Assembly: GCF_900290235.1 (NCBI RefSeq)
Contig: NZ_OLMK01000010.1
Span: 124,001-188,000 of the forward strand
Length of the DNA stretch: 64,000 nt
Source of the DNA: Streptomyces sp. MA5143a
GTDB taxonomy: Bacteria; Actinomycetota; Actinomycetes; Streptomycetales; Streptomycetaceae
Direction of reading: 5' to 3'
In this document: positions 8,555 to 17,258 of the stretch, in pieces
How positions within the stretch are numbered: position 1 is the first letter of the stretch
Layout of the letters: each line of letters opens with the position of its first letter
Position numbers and translations under genes: made by a program
Notes under the pieces: model-generated
What the model was told of the DNA's origin: nothing
The model's database searches: none
What the model saw: only the letters and a program-made list of their open reading frames with translations

Positions 8555-9708
8555 TCCCCATCAACTCCCTTGCCGTTCATGGACTTCGCCACCGTGTCCA
8601 GCAGGTCCTGCCACGCCGCCGTGAACGTGGCGACGCCCTCCTCCTCCAACTGCCGCACGACCTCGTCGTAGGAGACACCGAGCGCCTCCACGGCCGCGAG
8701 ATCGGCGCGGGCCTGGGCGTAGCCGCCGGTGACCGTGTCGCCGTGGATGACCCCGTGCGCGGCGGTGGCGCGCAGGGTCGCCTCCGGCATCGTGTTGACC
8801 GTGCCCGGCGCCACCAGTTCGTCGACGTACAGGGTCGGCTTGTACGCCGGGTCCTTCACCCCGGTCGACGCCCACAGCGGGCGCTGCCTGGTGGCGCGGG
8901 CCCCGGCGAGCGCCGTCCAGCGGTCGCCGCCGAAGACCTCCTCGTACGCCTGGTAGGCGAGCCGCGCGTTGGCGAGCGCGGCGCGGCCCCTGAGCGCGAG
9001 CGCCTCGTCCGTGCCGAGCAGGGTCAGCCGCTTGTCGATCTCGGTGTCGACACGGGAGACGAAGAAGGAGGCGACGGAGTGCACGGCCGACAGGTCGAGG
9101 CCCTTGCGCAGCGCCTTCTCCAGGCCCGCCAGATACGCCTCCATCACCTCGCCGTAGCGCTCCAGCGAGAAGATCAGCGTGACGTTGACGCTGATGCCGA
9201 GGCCGACGACCCCGGTGATCGCCGGCAGGCCCGCCCTGGTCGCCGGGATCTTGATCATGACGTTGGGGCGGTCGACCAGCCAGACGAGCTGCCTGGCCTC
9301 GGCGACCGTCGCTCGGGTGTCGTGGGCCAGCCGGGGGTCGACCTCGATGGAGACCCGGCCGTCCCGCCCGCCCGTCGCCTCGTACACCGGGCGCAGCACG
9401 TCCGCGGCGGCGCGGACGTCGGCGGTCGTCATCATCCGGACGGCCTCGTCGACCGTCACCCCGCGCACCGCCAGGTCGTCGAGCTGCTCCTCGTAGCCCT
9501 TCCCGGAGCCGATCGCGGCCTGGAAGATGGACGGGTTGGTGGTCACGCCGACGACGTGCCCGGACGTGACGAGTTCGGCGAGGTTCCCGGAGGTGACGCG
9601 CTCGCGGGAGAGGTCGTCGAGCCAGACGGAGACGCCCTCCTCGGAGAGTCGTCGCAGGGGGTCCGCGGCGGCGGCCGTCGCGGTCGTTTCGGTGGTCACA
9701 GTGATCAT
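8551..9708 (-). CDS. tal: Transaldolase
   Basis: The product has 385 residues, the length of the actinobacterial transaldolase group. It has the family motifs [10 protein letters not shown] (about 53-62) and M-I-K-I-P-A-T (151-157), where Lys153 is the Schiff-base lysine. It transfers dihydroxyacetone between sedoheptulose 7-phosphate and glyceraldehyde 3-phosphate. ATG 9708 has GAAGGAAG only two bases upstream, so translation may really start at the GTG at 9699. The gene follows tkt after 19 bases and overlaps zwf by four bases. Confidence 0.95.
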   Translation of the reverse strand: MITVTTETTATAAAADPLRRLSEEGVSVWLDDLSRERVTSGNLAELVTSGHVVGVTTNPSIFQAAIGSGKGYEEQLDDLAVRGVTVDEAVRMMTTADVRAAADVLRPVYEATGGRDGRVSIEVDPRLAHDTRATVAEARQLVWLVDRPNVMIKIPATRAGLPAITGVVGLGISVNVTLIFSLERYGEVMEAYLAGLEKALRKGLDLSAVHSVASFFVSRVDTEIDKRLTLLGTDEALALRGRAALANARLAYQAYEEVFGGDRWTALAGARATRQRPLWASTGVKDPAYKPTLYVDELVAPGTVNTMPEATLRATAAHGVIHGDTVTGGYAQARADLAAVEALGVSYDEVVRQLEEEGVATFTAAWQDLLDTVAKSMNGKGVDGE

Positions 9709-9727
9709 CTTCCTTCAGGCGCTCGCG

Positions 9728-11779
9728 TCAACCGCGGACGGCGGCTAGGGATTCCCTCGCGGCGGTGACGACGTTCTCGGGGGTGAAGCCGTACTCGGCG
9801 AACAGGGTCTCGGCGTCGGCGGAGGCACCGAAGTGCTCCAGGGAGACGAGGCGACCGCTGTCACCGACGTACCGGTACCAGGTGAGACCGATGCCCGCCT
9901 CGACCGCCACGCGGGCCTTCACGGACGGCGGCAGCACGCTCTCGCGGTAGGCGCGCGGCTGCTCCTCGAACCACTCCACCGACGGCATCGACACCACCCG
10001 GGTCCCGACCCCCTCGGCCTCCAGCCGCTCCCGCGCGGCGACGGCGAGCCGCACCTCGGAGCCGGTGGCGAGGAGGATCACGTCCGGCGTCGGGGCCGAG
10101 GACTCCCGGAGCACATAGCCGCCCCTCGCGGCGTCGGGGTTCGGCGCGTAGGTGGGGACGCCCTGGCGGGTGAGCGCCAGCCCGTGCGGCGCGGGGTGCG
10201 TGGCGTGCCGCCGCAGGATCTCGCGCCAGGCGATCGCCGTCTCGTTGGCGTCGGCCGGACGGACGATGTTCAGGCCGGGGATGGCGCGCAGCGAGGCCAG
10301 GTGTTCGACCGGCTGGTGGGTGGGGCCGTCCTCGCCGAGACCGATGGAGTCGTGCGTCCACACATAGGTCACGGGGAGCTGCATCAGCGCGGAGAGCCGG
10401 ACGGCGTTGCGCATGTAGTCGGAGAACACCAGGAAGGTGCCGCCGTAGACGCGGGTGTTGCCGTGCAGTGCGATGCCGTTCATCTCGGCGGCCATCGAGT
10501 GCTCGCGGATGCCGAAGTGGATGGTCCGGCCGTACGGGTTCGCCTCGGGCAGCGGGTTGTCCGCGGGGAGGAACGACGACGTCTTGTCGATGGTCGTGTT
10601 GTTCGAACCGGCGAGGTCGGCGGAGCCGCCCCACAGTTCGGGGATGACGGCGCCGAGGGCCTGGAGGACCTTGCCGGAGGCGGCGCGGGTCGCGACGGAC
10701 GTGCCCTCCTCGAACACCGGCAGGTGCGACTCCCAGCCCTCGGGCAGTCGGCCGGCCACCACTCGGTCGAACAGCTGTGCGCGCTCGGGCTGGGCGGCGC
10801 GCCACTCGACGATCCGCTTGTCCCAGGCGGCGTGCTCCTCGGCGCCCCGGTCGAGGGCCCCGCGGGTGTGGGCGAGGACGTCGTCGGCGACCTGGAACGT
10901 CTTGTTCGCGTCGAAGCCGAGGACCCGCTTGGTGGCCGCGATCTCCTCCTCGCCGAGCGCGGAGCCGTGCGCGGCCTCGGTGTTCTGCGCGTTCGGTGCC
11001 GGCCAGGCGATGATCGTGCGCATCGCGATGAAGGAGGGACGCGAGGTCTCCTCCCGGGCGGCCAGCAGCGCGTCGTACAGGGCGTGCACGTCGATGTTCC
11101 CGTTGAACGCCGGCTCGATCCGCTGGACGTGCCAGCCGTACGCCTCGTACCGCTTCAGCACGTCCTCGGAGAACGCGGTGGCGGTGTCGCCCTCGATGGA
11201 GATGTGGTTGTCGTCGTAGAGGAAGACCAGGTTGCCGAGCTTCTGATGGCCCGCCAGGGAGGACGCCTCGGCGGAGATGCCCTCCTCCAGGTCGCCGTCG
11301 GAGACGATCGCCCAGACGGTGTGGTCGAACGGGGAGGTGCCCTCGGCCGCGTCCGGGTCGAACAGGCCGCGCTCGTAGCGGGCGGCCATCGCCATGCCGA
11401 CGGCGTTGGCGACGCCCTGCCCGAGCGGACCGGTCGTGGTCTCGACGCCGGCCGTGTGCCCGTACTCGGGGTGACCCGGCGTCTTGGAACCATGGGTCCG
11501 GAACGCCTTCAGGTCGTCCAGCTCCAGCTCGTACCCGGCGAGGAACAGCTGGGTGTACAGGGTCAGCGAGGTGTGGCCGGGGGAGAGCACGAAGCGGTCG
11601 CGGCCGGTCCACTCGGGATCGGCCGGGTCATGTCGCATCACTTTCTGAAAGAGCGTGTACGCGGCGGGCGCCAGGCTCATCGCCGTGCCGGGGTGCCCGT
11701 TGCCGACCTTCTGGACGGCGTCGGCCGCCAGCAGGCGCGCGGTGTCGACGGCACGTCGGTCGAGTTCTGTCCAGTTCAT
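9728..11779 (-). CDS. tkt: Transketolase
   Basis: The product has 683 residues from ATG 11779. An in-frame TTG two codons earlier (11785) is also possible, and a GAGGA site sits upstream of both. The thiamine-diphosphate region shows G-H-P-G-T-A-M-S near residue 30 and S-D-G-D-L-E-E-G-I-S followed by D-D-N about 30 residues on. The pyrimidine domain has G-I-R-E-H-S-M with the conserved glutamate and L-G-E-D-G-P-T-H-Q-P. It is the first gene of the leftward pentose-phosphate operon. The gap to the divergent AraC-type gene carries a perfect AT-rich palindrome that probably controls one or both promoters. Confidence 0.96.
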   Translation of the reverse strand: MNWTELDRRAVDTARLLAADAVQKVGNGHPGTAMSLAPAAYTLFQKVMRHDPADPEWTGRDRFVLSPGHTSLTLYTQLFLAGYELELDDLKAFRTHGSKTPGHPEYGHTAGVETTTGPLGQGVANAVGMAMAARYERGLFDPDAAEGTSPFDHTVWAIVSDGDLEEGISAEASSLAGHQKLGNLVFLYDDNHISIEGDTATAFSEDVLKRYEAYGWHVQRIEPAFNGNIDVHALYDALLAAREETSRPSFIAMRTIIAWPAPNAQNTEAAHGSALGEEEIAATKRVLGFDANKTFQVADDVLAHTRGALDRGAEEHAAWDKRIVEWRAAQPERAQLFDRVVAGRLPEGWESHLPVFEEGTSVATRAASGKVLQALGAVIPELWGGSADLAGSNNTTIDKTSSFLPADNPLPEANPYGRTIHFGIREHSMAAEMNGIALHGNTRVYGGTFLVFSDYMRNAVRLSALMQLPVTYVWTHDSIGLGEDGPTHQPVEHLASLRAIPGLNIVRPADANETAIAWREILRRHATHPAPHGLALTRQGVPTYAPNPDAARGGYVLRESSAPTPDVILLATGSEVRLAVAARERLEAEGVGTRVVSMPSVEWFEEQPRAYRESVLPPSVKARVAVEAGIGLTWYRYVGDSGRLVSLEHFGASADAETLFAEYGFTPENVVTAARESLAAVRG

Positions 11780-11831
11780 CTTCAAGAAGTCCTCGATAGG
11801 TGCGGCGGATTGGTCCTTGTGCCTTCAAAAC

Positions 11832-11848
11832 TAAAAGTCTGACTTTTA
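11832..11848. promoter_or_regulatory. Perfect 17-bp palindrome, probable operator
   Basis: TAAAAGTC-T-GACTTTTA is an 8-bp perfect inverted repeat around one base, strikingly AT-rich for this genome. It lies between tkt (leftward) and the AraC-type gene (rightward), just ahead of the latter's AAGGAAGG ribosome site. AraC proteins normally bind direct repeats, so a dimeric repressor of another family is more likely. The inner GTCTGAC is shared with the palindrome at 54072-54088. Confidence 0.6.
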
Positions 11849-11863
11849 AGAAGGAAGGTTGCC

Positions 11864-12823
11864 GTGTGCCACCCTTCGGTGAAACTGGGACACCGGCGGA
11901 CCTGGGCGGGCGGGGGCATGAAGGACACGGGCATCGGGGACGGCGGCGACGTCGGGGAGAGCGGCCGCATCAGAACCTTCCCGTTCCCGGCGGAGCTCAG
12001 CCTCTCCGGTGTCGGTATGCAGGTCGGCCCGATGGACGACCGCCGCACCTGGCACGCGGACGTCCCCCTGGAACGGGTGCACCGCATCGACTTCCACGTC
12101 GTCATGCTGTTCGACCACGGCCCCGTCACCCACATGGTCGACTTCACCGAGTACGAGGCGGACACGGGCGATCTGCTGTGGATCCGCCCCGGACAGGTGC
12201 ATCGCTTCTCACGCACCACCGGGTACCGCGGGACCGTCCTCACCATGCAACCGGGCTTCCTGCCCCGGGAGACGGTCGAGGCCACCGGCCTCTACCGCTA
12301 CGACCTGCCCCCGCTGCTCCGCCCCGACGAGCCCCGACTCGTCGGCCTGCGCGCCTCCCTGGCGCACCTGGAGCGCGAGTACGTCGACACCATCACCCTG
12401 CCACCAGGGCTCCACACCGCCGTGCTGCGGCACTCCCTGACGGCGTTCCTGCTGCGCCTCGCCCATCTCGCGGACAGCTCGGCCGAGGCGTCCCCGAGCC
12501 ACCACGACACGACCTTCACCCGCTTCCGGGACGCCGTGGAGCGGGAGTTCACCACCAACCACAGCGTCAGCGCGTACGCCGACGCCCTCGGCTACTCCCG
12601 CCGCACCCTCGTGAGGGCGGTGCGCGCCGCCACCGGGGAGACCCCGAAGGGCTTCATCGACAAGCGCGTCGTCCTGGAGGCGAAACGGCTGCTGGCCCAC
12701 ACCGACCTGCCGATCGGCCGCGTCGGCGCGGCGGTGGGCTTCCCCGACTCGGCGAACTTCTCCAAGTTCTTCCAGCTGCACACCGGGACGACACCGGTGG
12801 CGTTCCGGGCGGAGATGCGCTGA
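11864..12823 (+). CDS. AraC-family transcriptional regulator
   Basis: The product has 319 residues from GTG 11864, chosen because AAGGAAGG lies five bases upstream. ATG 11918 is an alternative that would remove 18 residues. The N-terminal half is a cupin-like ligand domain (ADTGDLLWIRPGQVHRFS). The C-terminal 100 residues hold two helix-turn-helix motifs (SVSAYADALGYSRRTLVRAV and IGRVGAAVGFPDSANFSKFF), the AraC/XylS DNA-binding unit. It diverges from the pentose-phosphate operon but may control something else, and its ligand is unknown. A hairpin terminator follows, shared with the facing glucanase gene. Confidence 0.88.
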   Translation: MCHPSVKLGHRRTWAGGGMKDTGIGDGGDVGESGRIRTFPFPAELSLSGVGMQVGPMDDRRTWHADVPLERVHRIDFHVVMLFDHGPVTHMVDFTEYEADTGDLLWIRPGQVHRFSRTTGYRGTVLTMQPGFLPRETVEATGLYRYDLPPLLRPDEPRLVGLRASLAHLEREYVDTITLPPGLHTAVLRHSLTAFLLRLAHLADSSAEASPSHHDTTFTRFRDAVEREFTTNHSVSAYADALGYSRRTLVRAVRAATGETPKGFIDKRVVLEAKRLLAHTDLPIGRVGAAVGFPDSANFSKFFQLHTGTTPVAFRAEMR

Positions 12824-12876
12824 CCGCCACGCCGTACGGGCGACACGCGAGGGGCGCCGTCCACGGGAAGGGGAAA

Positions 12877-12902
12877 GGGGCCCCGCCCGTTGGCGGAGCC
12901 CC
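12877..12902. terminator. Bidirectional hairpin terminator
   Basis: Arms GGGGCCCCGCC (12877-12887) and GGCGGAGCCCC (12892-12902) pair over 11 bp with one mismatch around a CGTT loop, between the convergent AraC-type and glucanase genes. Confidence 0.7.
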
Positions 12903-12926
12903 TCCCCGTGGGGGTCAACGGCACGC

Positions 12927-14318
12927 TCAGCGCCCGAAGTTGAACCAGTTCACGTTCACGAAGTCCTGCGGCTGGCCGCTCGTGAACGTCAGATACACGT
13001 CGTGCGTCCCGGTGACCCGGCTGATGTTCGCGGGCACCGTCCGCCAGGACTGCCAGCCCCCGGTGTTGGCGAGGGCGAAACTGCCGACGGGGGCGTTGGA
13101 GCGGCTGTCGAGGCGGACCTCGACCAGTCCGCTCACGCCGGCGTTCGCCCCGCTGGCCACCCGGGCGACGAACTGCGTGGCCCCGGTGGAGCCGAAGTCG
13201 ACGTTCTGGTACAGCGCCCAGTCGCCGCCCGCGAGGGAGCCGATGTTCTGGCCGCCGCCGGAGTCGGACGTGCTCTCGGTGCTGACTCCGCTCTGACCGT
13301 TGAACGACTCGGCCTGGATGGCGCTGTACGCGTCACGGGTGCCCGACGGCGGGGGAGTGGTGGTGCCCCCGGAGGCCGACAGCACCTGGACGTAGTCCAC
13401 CACCATGGGGACCCCGGAGCGGGTGTCGCCGTCCAGCCCGCCGCCGAACGCGTCGGGGAAGGCGCCGCCCATGGCCACGTTCAGGATGATGAAGAAGCCG
13501 TGGTTGGTGGCGTTGGTCCAGGTCGTGGCGTCCACCTGGTTGGCGTTGACCGAGTGGAACTGGGTGCCGTCGACGGAGAACCGGATGGTCTCCGGGGTCA
13601 CCGAGCGGTCCCACTCCATGGTGTAGGTGTGGAAGCCCGACTGGCAGGTGGTGCCCGGGCAGGCGGTGGAGCTGCCGATGCCGGTCGTCTCGTTGCACGG
13701 GCCGCCGGGGTTGGTGCCGCAGTGCATGGTGGCCCACACCTGGTTGCGGCCCTGGACGTTCTCCATGATGTCCAGCTCGCCGACGCTCGGCCAGTTCTGG
13801 TAGTTGCCCCGGTAGGGCGCGCCCAGCATCCAGAACGCGGGCCAGTAGCCCTCGGCGGCCGTGCCCGTCACGTTCGGCATCTGGAGCCGGGACTCGACCC
13901 TCAGCCTGCCGCCGGCCGGGGGCTGGAAGTCGGTGCGGTTGGTCTCGACGCGGCCCGAGGTCCATCTGCCCGCCGCGTCGCGCAGCGGGGTGATGCGCAG
14001 ATTGCCGTTGCCGTCGAGCGAGACGTTGGAGGTGCTGTTGGTCATCGTCTCGACCTCGCCGGTGCCCCAGTTGGCGGGCCCGCCGGGGTACGAGGTCCCG
14101 GTCGCGTACTGCCAGTTGGAGGTGTTCACACCGGAGCCGGCGGTGCCGTTGAAGTCGTCGAGGAAGACCTGGGTCCAGCCGGAGGGCGGGGTGGGGGCGG
14201 CCCCCTGCGCGGCGGTCGCCCCCGCCGTGGCCAGCGCCACCGCGCTGACGACGGCGAGGAGCACGCGCCGGAGCGGGCGGCGACGACGCCCGACGGGTAT
14301 GCCGGAGGGTTCACTCAT
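12927..14318 (-). CDS. Secreted GH16 beta-glucanase with C-terminal CBM6
   Basis: The product has 463 residues with an N-terminal signal peptide (Arg-rich start, hydrophobic run about 19-38, cut near A-Q-G-A). The GH16 domain (about 45-315) has the catalytic E-L-D-I-M-E motif at 181-186, in which Glu181 and Glu186 are the nucleophile and acid/base. A Thr/Pro/Ser/Gly linker leads to a beta-sandwich of CBM6 type (about 330-463). This architecture is typical of endo-1,3-beta-glucanases (laminarinases). The ATG has an AAAGAGG site. A perfect LacI-type operator lies 73 bases upstream, suggesting induction by an oligosaccharide. The CBM6 may bind beta-1,3-glucan or another beta-glycan. Confidence 0.93.
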   Translation of the reverse strand: MSEPSGIPVGRRRRPLRRVLLAVVSAVALATAGATAAQGAAPTPPSGWTQVFLDDFNGTAGSGVNTSNWQYATGTSYPGGPANWGTGEVETMTNSTSNVSLDGNGNLRITPLRDAAGRWTSGRVETNRTDFQPPAGGRLRVESRLQMPNVTGTAAEGYWPAFWMLGAPYRGNYQNWPSVGELDIMENVQGRNQVWATMHCGTNPGGPCNETTGIGSSTACPGTTCQSGFHTYTMEWDRSVTPETIRFSVDGTQFHSVNANQVDATTWTNATNHGFFIILNVAMGGAFPDAFGGGLDGDTRSGVPMVVDYVQVLSASGGTTTPPPSGTRDAYSAIQAESFNGQSGVSTESTSDSGGGQNIGSLAGGDWALYQNVDFGSTGATQFVARVASGANAGVSGLVEVRLDSRSNAPVGSFALANTGGWQSWRTVPANISRVTGTHDVYLTFTSGQPQDFVNVNWFNFGR

Positions 14319-14390
14319 GGCGGCCTCTTTGGGGTGGGGAGTACGGAGTGAGATGCGCGGGCGGAGAACGCTCTGCTCGGTCCCGTTCTT

Positions 14391-14404
14391 TGAGAGCGCT
14401 CTCA
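14391..14404. promoter_or_regulatory. LacI/CebR-type operator upstream of the glucanase
   Basis: TGAGAGCGCTCTCA is a perfect 14-bp palindrome centred on GCGC. It differs from the known Streptomyces CebR box TGGGAGCGCTCCCA at two symmetrical positions. No LacI-family gene is in the window, so the regulator must be encoded elsewhere. Confidence 0.75.
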
Positions 14405-14569
14405 GAAGAGGAGCGTGCGGCCAATGTGCGCCCCGTCGACGCGGCCGTCAAGAGTTAAAGCGGAGAAAGTACTTGCCGGGAGGGCGAGTTCACCCTGTGA
14501 AGACGGCAACCACCGCGCGGGCGGTTATTCGGTGGCTCGGCTCCGTAACAAGCCGTTAGCTTCGCCCCC

Positions 14570-15670
14570 ATGGTGGACACTCACGGCACGTGTACGGATC
14601 GATTCACGCCGGTGCGCTCGGCCTTGGCCGCCTCCCTGGCCGACAAGGACGTCGGGGCCTCGGTGGCGGTGTTCGTGGACGGTGAGCCGGAGGTCGACCT
14701 GTGGGGCGGCCACGTCGACGCGGACCGCACGATCCCCTGGCAGCGGGACACCCTCACCAACGTCTGGTCCAGCACCAAGACGATGACCGCGCTGTGCGCG
14801 CTGATCCTCGCCGACCGCGGCGCCCTCGACCTGGACGCGCCGGTGGCCGCGTACTGGCCCGAGTTCGCCGCCGCGGGTAAGGAGGGCGTCCGGGTGAGTC
14901 ATCTCCTCTCCCACACCGCAGGGCTCCCCGTCTTCGACGCGCCGACCACGCTGGAGGACCTCTACGACTGGCCGACGGTCACCGCCCGGCTCGCCGCGCA
15001 GGCGCCCGCCTGGGAACCCGGCACCGACGCCGGGTACCACGCGGTCACCCAGGGGTATCTCGTCGGGGAGGTCGTGCGCCGGGTCACCGGCCGCAGTCTC
15101 GGCACGTTCTTCGCCGAGGAGGTCGCCGGGCCGCTGGGCGCCGACTTCCACATCGGCCTCGGCCCCGAGCACGACCAGCGGGTCGCGCCGATCCTCCCGC
15201 CGCCCTCCTCCCCGCCCCGCGGGGGTGGCGAGCCCAACCCGGACGTCCCGGCGGCCGCCGCCAACACCCTCGCCTGGCGGCGCGCCGAGATCCCGGCCGT
15301 GGGCGGACACGGCAACGCCCGCTCGATCGCCGCGGTCCAGTCGCTGCTGGCCTGCGGCGGCGAGGCCCGAGGCGTGCGGCTGCTCTCGGAGAAGGGGTGC
15401 GAACGGGCCCTTGAGGAGCAGTTCGACGGCACCGACCGGGTCCTCGGCGTACCGATGCGCTGGGGCCTCGGCTACGGCCTGAACGGCGGTCAGCTGCCCA
15501 ACCCCCGCACCTGCTTCTGGGGCGGCTGGGGCGGCTCCCTCGTCCTCGTCGACCTCGACGCCCGGATGTCCGTCGCCTACACGATGAACCAGATGATCGA
15601 CAACGGCGGTCTCGGCGACGACCGCGCGTTCCTCATCCTGGCAGCGGTCTACGAGGGCCTCATGGCCTGA
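14570..15670 (+). CDS. Serine hydrolase of the class C beta-lactamase / EstB esterase family
   Basis: The product has 366 residues, cytoplasmic (no signal peptide). It carries the S-x-x-K nucleophile motif as S67-S-T-K70, H-L-L-S-H-T-A-G-L-P near residue 110 and a G-Y-H-A tyrosine motif near 157, where the family has Y-x-N or Y-x-x. Proteins of this group are mostly esterases or peptidases rather than antibiotic-inactivating enzymes. The gene is monocistronic and faces the IclR-type gene. A terminator hairpin embeds its stop codon. The substrate is unknown. Confidence 0.85.
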   Translation: MVDTHGTCTDRFTPVRSALAASLADKDVGASVAVFVDGEPEVDLWGGHVDADRTIPWQRDTLTNVWSSTKTMTALCALILADRGALDLDAPVAAYWPEFAAAGKEGVRVSHLLSHTAGLPVFDAPTTLEDLYDWPTVTARLAAQAPAWEPGTDAGYHAVTQGYLVGEVVRRVTGRSLGTFFAEEVAGPLGADFHIGLGPEHDQRVAPILPPPSSPPRGGGEPNPDVPAAAANTLAWRRAEIPAVGGHGNARSIAAVQSLLACGGEARGVRLLSEKGCERALEEQFDGTDRVLGVPMRWGLGYGLNGGQLPNPRTCFWGGWGGSLVLVDLDARMSVAYTMNQMIDNGGLGDDRAFLILAAVYEGLMA

Positions 15671-15711
15671 GAGCCCCGTCACGGCGCCCGGCGCCGGCGC
15701 GGGCGCTCTCA
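15668..15711. terminator. Bidirectional hairpin containing both stop codons
   Basis: TGAGAGCCCC (15668-15677) pairs with GGGCGCTCTCA (15701-15711), one mismatch, enclosing a GC-rich inner stem. The outer bases are the stop codons of the two convergent genes. Confidence 0.65.
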
Positions 15712-16605
15712 GGAAGGCGGGGCGGACAGCGGCGTCGGCCGGGGCGGGAGGAGGGCGGAGCGGCCCGGGATCAGGGATCCCCGGCCGCTCCCGCCGCTGT
15801 CGCGGCCCGCCCTCGGCGTCGACACCTCGTCCGGCCGCCAGCCCAGGGCGCGGGAAATGCCCCGGGCCGCGACCCGTACCGCCGGGGTCAGCACCGGGAC
15901 CTGCGCGCCCGCCCGGGGCACGACCACCGACACGGCGGCGACCACCGTCCCGCCCGGCCCGCGGACCGGCGCCGCCACCGACAGCGCGTCCTCCGTGACC
16001 TGCCGGCTGCTCACCGCCGCACCCGTGCGCCGGACCTCCGCCAGCACCCGGCGCAACCGGGCGCCGTCGGTGATGGTGTACGGCGTGAAGGCGGCCAACT
16101 CCCCCTGGCAGTAGGTCTCCTGGGACGCGGGGTCGCCGTGCGCCAGCAGCGCCAGCCCCACGCCCGTCGCGTGCAGCGGCCAGCGGGCGCCGACCCGGAT
16201 GTGGACGCCGACGGCCGACCGCCCGGAGAGCCACTCGATGTAGACGACCTCGTCGCCGTCGCGCACCGCCAGCTGCACGTTCTCGTGCGTCGCCTCGTAC
16301 AGGTCCTCCAGGTACGGCAGCGCGATCTGCCGCAGCGCGAGTCCGCGCGGGGCGAGCGCCGCGACCTCCCACAGCCGCAGCCCCACGTGGTAGACCCCGT
16401 CCGCGTCCCGCTCCAGGGCGCCCCACTCGGTGAGCGCGCCCACCAGCCGGTGCGCCGTGGTGAGGGTCAGCCCGGCCCGGCGGCTGATGTCCGTGAGGGA
16501 CAGCGCGGGGTGGTCGTGGTCGAAGGCGGCCAGCACGGCGAGCAGCCGGTCCGGGGCGGAGCGCGCGGCCCCCGGCTCCGGCAGCGCGTCGGCGGTCATC
16601 GGCAC
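15709..16605 (-). CDS. IclR-family transcriptional regulator
   Basis: The product has 298 residues from GTG 16605 (ATG 16599 is equally possible). The winged helix occupies about residues 18-75 (LSLTDISRRAGLTLTTAHRL). The effector domain follows and contains the family pattern around LHATGVGLALLAH and VSVVVPRAGAQV. The tail beyond residue 265 is Pro/Arg-rich. It lies four bases after the MarR-type stop, so both regulators are co-transcribed, away from the SDR / amidohydrolase / CoA-ligase operon that they probably control. IclR proteins commonly sense aromatic acids or short acids. Confidence 0.88.
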   Translation of the reverse strand: MPMTADALPEPGAARSAPDRLLAVLAAFDHDHPALSLTDISRRAGLTLTTAHRLVGALTEWGALERDADGVYHVGLRLWEVAALAPRGLALRQIALPYLEDLYEATHENVQLAVRDGDEVVYIEWLSGRSAVGVHIRVGARWPLHATGVGLALLAHGDPASQETYCQGELAAFTPYTITDGARLRRVLAEVRRTGAAVSSRQVTEDALSVAAPVRGPGGTVVAAVSVVVPRAGAQVPVLTPAVRVAARGISRALGWRPDEVSTPRAGRDSGGSGRGSLIPGRSALLPPRPTPLSAPPS

Positions 16606-16609
16606 CGGG

Positions 16610-17173
16610 TCACCCCAGCCCGGCCTCGGTGACCTTCTGGAGCAGGACGTGGAGCGCGTCGCGCTCGGCGGCGTCCAGCGGCTCCAGGAGTTCGTCGGTG
16701 ACGCGTCGGCCCGCCTCGTCGGTGTCCCGGAGGAAGGCCCGGCCGTCCTCGGTCAGGACGACGATCCGGCTGCGGCGGTCGTCGGGGGAGGGGCGCCGCT
16801 CGGCGAAGCCCTGCTTCTCCAGGTCGTCCACCAGGCCGACGATCGCGCTCGGGTCGTACCCGAGGGACGCGCTCAGCTCCCGCTGGAGCGCGCCCGGCGT
16901 GGTGGCCAGGAAGCGCAGCAGCGCGTAGTGGCGCAGCCGCAGCCCCGACTCCTGCAACGAGGCGTTGAACAGCTGCCCCGAGCGCTGCCCCAGGCGGTAC
17001 AGCAGATACCCCGTGTCCGCGTGCAGCCCGCGCATCCACGGCTCACGCGCGTCGATCGAGGCGGTGTTCTGAGTCTGCTGGCTGGCGATGGCGGGCTCCC
17101 TGGTCGAGGCCCCCTGCGGGGCGGCGCTTGTGGTGCTGCTCCCCAGGATGCCCCAAAGACCTCGGCTCAACAA
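16610..17173 (-). CDS. MarR-family transcriptional regulator
   Basis: The longest frame gives 187 residues from a TTG at 17173. The conserved part begins near MRGLHADTGYLLYRLG, so the true start is uncertain; no ATG lies upstream of that segment in this frame. The winged helix (GALQRELSASLGYDPSAIVGLVDDLEKQGF, then RRPSPDDRRSRIVVLT) is a textbook MarR core. Such proteins are often released from DNA by phenolic or CoA-linked ligands. It diverges from the CoA-ligase operon, and a 12-bp direct repeat with a TTGACGTCAA centre in the shared promoter is the probable operator. Confidence 0.85.
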   Translation of the reverse strand: MLSRGLWGILGSSTTSAAPQGASTREPAIASQQTQNTASIDAREPWMRGLHADTGYLLYRLGQRSGQLFNASLQESGLRLRHYALLRFLATTPGALQRELSASLGYDPSAIVGLVDDLEKQGFAERRPSPDDRRSRIVVLTEDGRAFLRDTDEAGRRVTDELLEPLDAAERDALHVLLQKVTEAGLG

Positions 17174-17195
17174 CTATTGACGTCAACAACTATTG
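17168..17195. promoter_or_regulatory. Direct-repeat operator, probable MarR site
   Basis: CAACAACTATTG occurs at 17168-17179 and again at 17184-17195, four bases apart, and the junction forms the palindrome TTGACGTCAA. It overlaps the start region of the MarR-type gene and the -35 element of the divergent operon, the usual place for autoregulation. Confidence 0.6.
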
Positions 17196-17205
17196 CTCTT
17201 AACTT
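17177..17205 (+). promoter_or_regulatory. Candidate promoter of the CoA-ligase operon
   Basis: TTGACG (17177-17182) and TAACTT (17200-17205) are 17 bases apart, a good sigma70-type fit, and the -35 is embedded in the direct-repeat operator. The first gene starts about 54 bases downstream. Confidence 0.5.
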
Positions 17206-17258
17206 CAATTTCGAAGCCGCGCAGCCATCCGCGCTGCCACTCCGAAGGGACCCCACTC

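Noticed and set aside
14570..15670. Antibiotic-resistance beta-lactamase
   Set aside because: No signal peptide and an EstB-like motif set; esterase or peptidase function is more likely.
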